Source: Sphingobium sp. (GTDB taxonomy: Bacteria > Pseudomonadota > Alphaproteobacteria > Sphingomonadales > Sphingomonadaceae). From it: a stretch of DNA of 45,591 nucleotides. The notes beneath the pieces were generated by a model. The model made no database searches, was not told where the DNA came from, and saw only the letters and a list, made by a program, of their open reading frames with translations. Position numbers and translations under genes: made by a program. Where the stretch lies: contig NZ_QFOA01000021.1 of assembly GCF_003248505.1 (NCBI RefSeq), positions 1 through 45,591 on the forward strand, read 5' to 3'. Numbering within the stretch: position 1 is the first letter of the stretch; each line of letters begins with the position of its first letter. Shown piece by piece: positions 41,673-45,591 of this stretch.

Positions 41673-42739
41673 GCGCGGCCGGGCAGGATGCCAATATCGG
41701 GACGACGCCGGTGCGCGCGGGCTATGCCTTCGATGAACAGGCGCTCGCCAATTGGATGGAAGCCAATATTGCGGGCTTCTTCGGACCGATCAGCATAGAG
41801 CAGTTCAAGGGTGGACAATCCAACCCGACTTACAAGATCCGGTCGAGTTCGGGAACCTATGTCCTGCGTCGCAAGCCCCCTGGCCAGCTTCTGAAGGGCG
41901 CACACGCCATCGAGCGGGAAGCAAAGGTGCTCCAGGCGCTCGGTGACGCGGGCTTTCCTGTAGCGCGGGTTCATGGCCTGTGCACGGATGATAGCGTCAT
42001 CGGAACCTGGTTCTATGTGATGGCCATGGTCGAAGGGCGGATATTCTGGGACGCGACGATCCCCGAGGTGAGCGCGTCAGAACGCCCACTTTATTTTGAT
42101 GCGATGAATGCGACCATCGCGCAACTTCACGGCATTGACCCCGTAGCTATCGGGCTTGGTGACTATGGGCGGCCTGGGAACTATTTTGCCCGGCAGATTG
42201 CGCGCTGGTCGCAACAATATCTCGACGATACAGACGCGGGCCGGGATCCAAACATGGATCGCCTGGTGGACTGGCTGCCGGCCAACATTCCCATAGATGA
42301 GGGCGACGAAAGCAGCGTCGTCCATGGCGATTTCCGCATCGACAACATGATCTTTCACCCAACAGAGCCTCGGGTGCTCGCGGTGCTCGACTGGGAGCTC
42401 TCGACCCTCGGACATCCGGTCGCCGATTTTGCCTATCATGCGATGATGTACCACATGCCGTCGCATATTGTGGCAGGGCTGGCGGGTGCCGACCTCGAGG
42501 CGCTGAATATTCCGAGCGAAGCCGATTATGTGGCCGCTTACTGTCGTCGCACTGGCCGAGAATCCATACCCGGCTATCGCTTCGCGCTCGCATTCAACTT
42601 CTTCCGCCTCGCGGCTATTTTTCACGGCATCAAGGGGCGCGCAATCAGGGGGACGGCTTCGTCGGCGCAGGCCCATGAGCGGGCTGCAGCATTCCCAGAA
42701 CTGGCAGCTCTCGCAGTTGCCCAAATTCCAAAAGGATAA
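41669..42739 (+). CDS. APH-fold phosphotransferase (second putative hydroxyacyl-CoA kinase, ACAD11-like)
   Basis: A 356-residue kinase of the choline-kinase/APH fold and the ACAD10/11 subgroup. GGQSNPTYKI (48-57), RRKPPGQLLKGAHAIEREAKVL, VEGRIFWDATIPE, catalytic HGDFRIDN (219-226) and DWELSTLGHPVAD (241-253) are all family signatures. It starts at the ATG that overlaps the ACAD stop (41669-41672). ATG 41669 is preferred to the upstream 41621. It differs from the kinase at 27025, so the cluster carries two separate kinases of this fold. Confidence 0.9.
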   Translation: MSAAGQDANIGTTPVRAGYAFDEQALANWMEANIAGFFGPISIEQFKGGQSNPTYKIRSSSGTYVLRRKPPGQLLKGAHAIEREAKVLQALGDAGFPVARVHGLCTDDSVIGTWFYVMAMVEGRIFWDATIPEVSASERPLYFDAMNATIAQLHGIDPVAIGLGDYGRPGNYFARQIARWSQQYLDDTDAGRDPNMDRLVDWLPANIPIDEGDESSVVHGDFRIDNMIFHPTEPRVLAVLDWELSTLGHPVADFAYHAMMYHMPSHIVAGLAGADLEALNIPSEADYVAAYCRRTGRESIPGYRFALAFNFFRLAAIFHGIKGRAIRGTASSAQAHERAAAFPELAALAVAQIPKG

Positions 42740-42744
42740 TGAAC

Positions 42745-43899
42745 ATGGCACAAGCCTATATCGTTGATGCAGTGCGTACCGCCGGCGGGCGTCGCAACGG
42801 CCGCCTTTCCGGCACCCATCCCGCCGATCTTGCTGGCGATGTCCTGTCCGCCCTTGTCGCACGTACTGGGATAGATCCGGCGGCGATCGAGGATGTTGTG
42901 CTGGGTTGCGTGACCCAGGTAGGCGAGCAATCCTTCGCCTTCGCACGCAATGCTGTTTTAGCCTCGACGTTGCCTACGTCGGTACCCGCGGTAACGGTCG
43001 ATCGGCAGTGTGGCAGTTCGCAGCAGGCTGTCCAGTTCGCTGCTCAGGCTGTCATGTCAGGCACTCAGGACATTGTGATCGCTGCAGGCGCTGAAAGCAT
43101 GTCCCGTGTTCCAATGTTCTCGAATCAGGCAGGAGGAGCAGGCCCGGTCAGTGACAGGATTCGTCAGCGGTTTGGTGTCAACGGGTTTAGCCAGTTCGAG
43201 GGCGCGGAAATGATGGCGCGCAAATATGGCTATTCCCGCGATACGCTGGATCGCTTTGCGCTGCGCAGCCATCAACTCGCCGCTGCCGCGATTGAGGCCG
43301 GCGCTTTCGAGAAGGAGATCGTTCCGGTCACGATCAAGACTCCCGATGGCTTTTCCGCCCATCTGGTCGACGAGGGCGTGAGGGCGGATTCGACGCTTGA
43401 GAAGATCGGAGCTTTGAAGACACTGGTTGAGGGCGGGGTCATTACCGCGGGTAATGCCAGCCAAATTTGTGATGGCGCTTCCGCCTTGCTCGTGGTGAGC
43501 GAGCGCGCGCTCAAGGCGCACGGTCTTACACCCATCGCGCGCATCCATGCGATGGCAGTCACCGCCGGAGATCCGGTCATCATGCTGGAAGAGCCGCTTG
43601 CCGCGACGCAAAAGCTACTCGAGCGCTCCGGTATGTCGATCGATGAGATCGATCTCTACGAGGTGAACGAGGCTTTCGCGTCGGTTCCGCTCGCCTGGCT
43701 GGACGTGATCAAAGCCGATCCTGCCCGCTTGAACATTCACGGCGGCTCAATAGCACTTGGTCATCCGCTTGGCTCCTCGGGCACCAAGCTGATGGCGACG
43801 CTTGTCCACGCCCTTCGACGCCACGGTAAGCGCTATGGCCTGCAAACGATGTGTGAGGCAGGTGGCATCGCCAACGCTATGATCATCGAAGCACTTTAA
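42745..43899 (+). CDS. Thiolase (acyl-CoA acyltransferase)
   Basis: A 384-residue degradative thiolase. The nucleophile Cys89 (DRQCGSSQQA), His about 340 (GGSIALGHPLG) and the second Cys about 370 (MCEAGGIANA) are present; the last motif has Ala where many relatives have Gly. It would cleave the 3-ketoacyl-CoA made upstream with CoA. AGGA lies 8 bases before ATG 42745 (an ATG at 42739 is the alternative). It is followed by the ferredoxin gene after about 20 bases. Confidence 0.94.
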   Translation: MAQAYIVDAVRTAGGRRNGRLSGTHPADLAGDVLSALVARTGIDPAAIEDVVLGCVTQVGEQSFAFARNAVLASTLPTSVPAVTVDRQCGSSQQAVQFAAQAVMSGTQDIVIAAGAESMSRVPMFSNQAGGAGPVSDRIRQRFGVNGFSQFEGAEMMARKYGYSRDTLDRFALRSHQLAAAAIEAGAFEKEIVPVTIKTPDGFSAHLVDEGVRADSTLEKIGALKTLVEGGVITAGNASQICDGASALLVVSERALKAHGLTPIARIHAMAVTAGDPVIMLEEPLAATQKLLERSGMSIDEIDLYEVNEAFASVPLAWLDVIKADPARLNIHGGSIALGHPLGSSGTKLMATLVHALRRHGKRYGLQTMCEAGGIANAMIIEAL

Positions 43900-43920
43900 G
43901 GCGTCGGGGAGAATTTGAAA

Positions 43921-44235
43921 ATGCCCAAGATCACTGTCATCTTGCGCGATGGAGACCGACAAGATGTCGATGGGGCCGTCGGCATATCGGTCATGGAAGC
44001 TATTCGCGATGCTGGTATTGATGAAATGCTGGCCCTTTGCGGAGGCTGTTGCTCATGCGCAACGTGCCACGTGATGATCGAAAGTGCAGCTGACGCTTTT
44101 CCGCCGATGGGCGAGGATGAAAATGACCTACTTGATTCCTCCGGTCATCGTAGCGGTTGCTCGCGTCTCTCCTGTCAGTTGATTGTCGCGGATTCGCATG
44201 ATGGCGTCGTCGTGCGGATCGCACCTGAAGATTAG
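43921..44235 (+). CDS. 2Fe-2S ferredoxin of the adrenodoxin/terpredoxin type
   Basis: A 104-residue ferredoxin with the vertebrate-type pattern: C40-x5-C46-x2-C49 and C85 bind the cluster, in LALCGGCCSCATCHVMI and SRLSCQLIV. Such ferredoxins carry electrons from a NAD(P)H reductase to class-I P450s, so the P450 of the left arm (36017-37189) is the natural partner. GGGGAG sits about 9 bases before ATG 43921. The extra Cys residues 43 and 44 in the first loop are unusual for the family. Confidence 0.94.
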   Translation: MPKITVILRDGDRQDVDGAVGISVMEAIRDAGIDEMLALCGGCCSCATCHVMIESAADAFPPMGEDENDLLDSSGHRSGCSRLSCQLIVADSHDGVVVRIAPED

Positions 44236-44276
44236 CATCCGAATGCATTATGCCGTGATCAAGGAGGGGGGCTTTA

Positions 44277-44690
44277 ATGGATACCGTACAGCTATTGGCC
44301 GGAGGCTGCCTTTGTGGACAGATACGCTACGAACTCACTGCGGCGCCGCAGTTGACTGCGATCTGTCACTGCACGCATTGCCAGAAGCAAAGCGGGAGCG
44401 CCTTTTCGCTCAATCTTGTAGTGCAACGATCAGGCTTGGCCGTTTCTGGAGACCTGGCCTCTTACAAGGACCACGGAGAGAGCGGAACGGTCATCTACAG
44501 GCAATTCTGTCCTGACTGCGGATCGCCCATCATATCGGTACCTTCGGACAAGCCTGAAATCGCCTACGTCAAGGTCGGCACACTGGATGACAAGGGTGGT
44601 ATCGACCCAGAAGTGCAAATCTGGTGCAGCAGCGCGCAGCCTTGGTGGTCATCGCAGAGTGAGATTCCCGCGTTCGATAGAAGCCTGTAG
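44277..44690 (+). CDS. GFA-family zinc protein
   Basis: A 137-residue GFA/CENP-V-fold protein with GGCLCGQIRYE (Cys11, Cys13), CHCTHC (Cys30, 32, 35) and FCPDCGSPI as zinc ligands. It is the last gene of the rightward arm and has AGGAGGGGG right before the start. A role in detoxifying a reactive aldehyde released by the pathway (for example by demethylation) is conceivable. The family is poorly characterised, so this is only a guess. It is a different protein from the GFA gene at 1190. Confidence 0.87.
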   Translation: MDTVQLLAGGCLCGQIRYELTAAPQLTAICHCTHCQKQSGSAFSLNLVVQRSGLAVSGDLASYKDHGESGTVIYRQFCPDCGSPIISVPSDKPEIAYVKVGTLDDKGGIDPEVQIWCSSAQPWWSSQSEIPAFDRSL

Positions 44691-44930
44691 CAGTAAGTCC
44701 TTGCTAGGCTCAGGATCTGTAATTGCAGAGCTAGGCGGTGTTGATCCCTTGAGGGTTTCATGGATCTGTCCGCACTGGCCGAGCCGGAGCTGATCGTGCT
44801 GTATCGGGTCTCACAGAGGCGAACGTTGCATTGACTCGACGCGGGCTTGTCGGCCCATCTGACTACCTTCGCAGATCGTTCGTCCCTGCGTTCCCTCGCG
44901 GGACACCGCCCTCGGATCAGCTTTGACGCT
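44691..44930. other. Non-coding stretch between the catabolic operon and the IS110-type remnant
   Basis: About 240 bases with no supported gene. It adjoins the 3' end of the IS110-type transposase frame, where elements of this group can carry their non-coding end. It may therefore hold part of the element, including a guide (bridge/seeker) RNA region; no border was identified. No operon terminator was recognised here. Confidence 0.35.
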
Positions 44931-45494
44931 TCACCGCTGGCAAACAGGTTCTATCCTACCTCGCGCCTGGAACAAAGTGCCATCGCGCAGCATGGCATGC
45001 ATGATGACTGCGAGGCGACGGGCAAGGGCGACGCGAGCCTTCTTCAGGCCGCGACGCTTGGCGATCTTCATGGCCCATGTTTTCAGGGCGAAGGTCTCAC
45101 GGCTCCGGGTGAGGATCGAGTTGGCAGCTTCGTACAGCAGTTTACGTACGGCGCCGTCACCCTGTTTGGTGATCCTGCCTGTCCAGTCGAGCTCGCCCGA
45201 CTGATGGCGTCGGGGTACAAGGCCGAAGTAGGCCCCGGCATTGCGTGATTGTCGGAAGCGTCCGGCTTCATCGACTGCAGCGGCGAAGGCAGCAGATGTC
45301 TGCACGCCCACGCCCGGTATGGTCATCAGGATTTCGCAGGCCTGTGACTGGCTAGCGATGAGCCGCAGGCGGCGGTCCATTTCCTTGATCTGTTGGACCA
45401 ATTCCGTGCGCACGGACAGCAAGGATGCGATGGCATCGCCAAGGCCCGGAATGTGGGCGGCCTGCATGATCCGTTCGAGGAAGGCCTTCCCTTG
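44931..45494 (-). pseudogene. IS110-type transposase, C-terminal part, interrupted by an IS256-type element
   Basis: The open frame (45467-44931, extended upstream in frame to about 45494) encodes the transposase_20 domain of the IS110/IS1111/IS116 family. ILMTIPGVGVQTSAAFAA, RFRQSRNAGAYFGLVPRRHQSGELDWTG and DGAVRKLLYEAAN are the family marks. The N-terminal DEDD domain is missing. The frame runs out where an IS256-type left end begins, so the gene seems split by insertion. Confidence 0.7.
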
Positions 45495-45591
45495 GGGACT
45501 GTCAGGATTTCCGTGTGTGGCCGGGCATAATGGGCAACAAGGAGTCCCACTATGTCACGACGCAAAGAACCTGCCATACCGAATGAGCTTC
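45495..45591 (+). mobile_element. Left end of an IS256-family element (partial)
   Basis: From about GGGACTGTCAGG (45495 on) the sequence has the look of an IS256 left end, followed by the transposase start at 45552. The exact border is an estimate. The element runs off the right edge. Confidence 0.5.
45552..45591 (+). CDS. IS256-family transposase, first 13 residues (runs off the right edge)
   Basis: MSRRKEPAIPNEL starts at ATG 45552, with AAGGAG 8 bases upstream. This N-terminus matches the opening that I recall from IS256/mutator-type transposases. Only 13 codons are visible, so the call rests on that short similarity and on the left-end look just before it. Confidence 0.6.
   Translation, partial: MSRRKEPAIPNEL

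Larger units (their letters stand above)
22829..45591. mobile_element. Putative integrated genomic island (right boundary not in the window)
   Basis: Everything after the tRNA has island character: a P4-type integrase and AlpA regulator next to a tRNA 3' end, an AT-rich gene-poor stretch, IS3, IS110 and IS256 sequences, and a self-contained catabolic cluster. No second copy of the tRNA 3' end was seen up to 45591, so the far junction lies outside or has been lost. The catabolic cluster could also have arrived separately by IS-mediated insertion. Confidence 0.45.

Noticed and set aside
24555..45591. Second copy of the tRNA 3' end marking the right island border
   Set aside because: I saw no repeat of the tRNA 3' sequence by eye up to the right edge; the search was visual, so a diverged copy cannot be excluded.

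Overview
The window looks like an alphaproteobacterial chromosome segment, most likely from a sphingomonad (Sphingobium/Sphingomonas/Novosphingobium type). The evidence is high GC, the trpF-trpB-trpA-accD-folC gene order, a sphingolipid-type glycosyltransferase, many GTG/TTG starts and a catabolic operon with a TonB-dependent receptor. It falls into two parts. Positions 1 to about 22.75 kb are ordinary core chromosome. From the tRNA at 22753 to the right edge the sequence looks like an integrated, transposon-scarred accessory island.

Core part: the N-terminal part of a UvrD/PcrA helicase leaves the window on the left. It is followed by a GFA-family zinc protein, a small exported Ala/Pro-rich protein, rsmD and rluB (4-base overlap), a stand-alone response regulator, an AmpG-like permease and a small conserved protein. 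Then comes folC-accD-trpA-trpB-trpF on the minus strand. A LpxL-like acyltransferase is divergent from a ceramide-glucosyltransferase-like enzyme. A DUF952 protein overlaps gyrA. Two exported TPR-like paralogues, an Lrp regulator, a histidine-kinase-like protein and a polysaccharide deacetylase complete the core.

Island part: a tRNA with anticodon CAT (probably tRNA-Ile2) is followed by three 10-bp repeats, a P4-type integrase and an AlpA-type regulator. Next are an AT-rich gene-poor stretch and an IS3-family element (25005-26299) with a -1 frameshift site, with a second related IS end 120 bp further on. The right edge holds an IS110-type transposase remnant apparently broken by an IS256-type element whose transposase begins at 45552.

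Between the insertion sequences is an 18-gene, tightly packed, divergently transcribed catabolic cluster (26534-44690). The leftward arm is TetR, cytochrome P450, SDR, histidine phosphatase, acyl-CoA ligase, aldehyde dehydrogenase, TonB receptor, SDR, APH-fold kinase and a small DUF6285-like protein. The rightward arm is three SDRs, acyl-CoA dehydrogenase, a second APH-fold kinase, thiolase, 2Fe-2S ferredoxin and a GFA protein. Two near-identical operator-like sites 52 bp apart lie in the central promoter region.

The main hypothesis is a kinase/acyl-CoA dehydrogenase route of the LvaA-LvaB-LvaC or ACAD10/ACAD11 kind. In it a 4-hydroxyacyl-CoA is phosphorylated and the phosphate is then eliminated, so that a hydroxylated hydrophobic substrate can enter beta-oxidation. 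The ACAD carries Asp where the usual catalytic Glu sits and overlaps a kinase gene by 4 bases. A second kinase gene overlaps a small partner-like gene. The substrate cannot be read from sequence alone.
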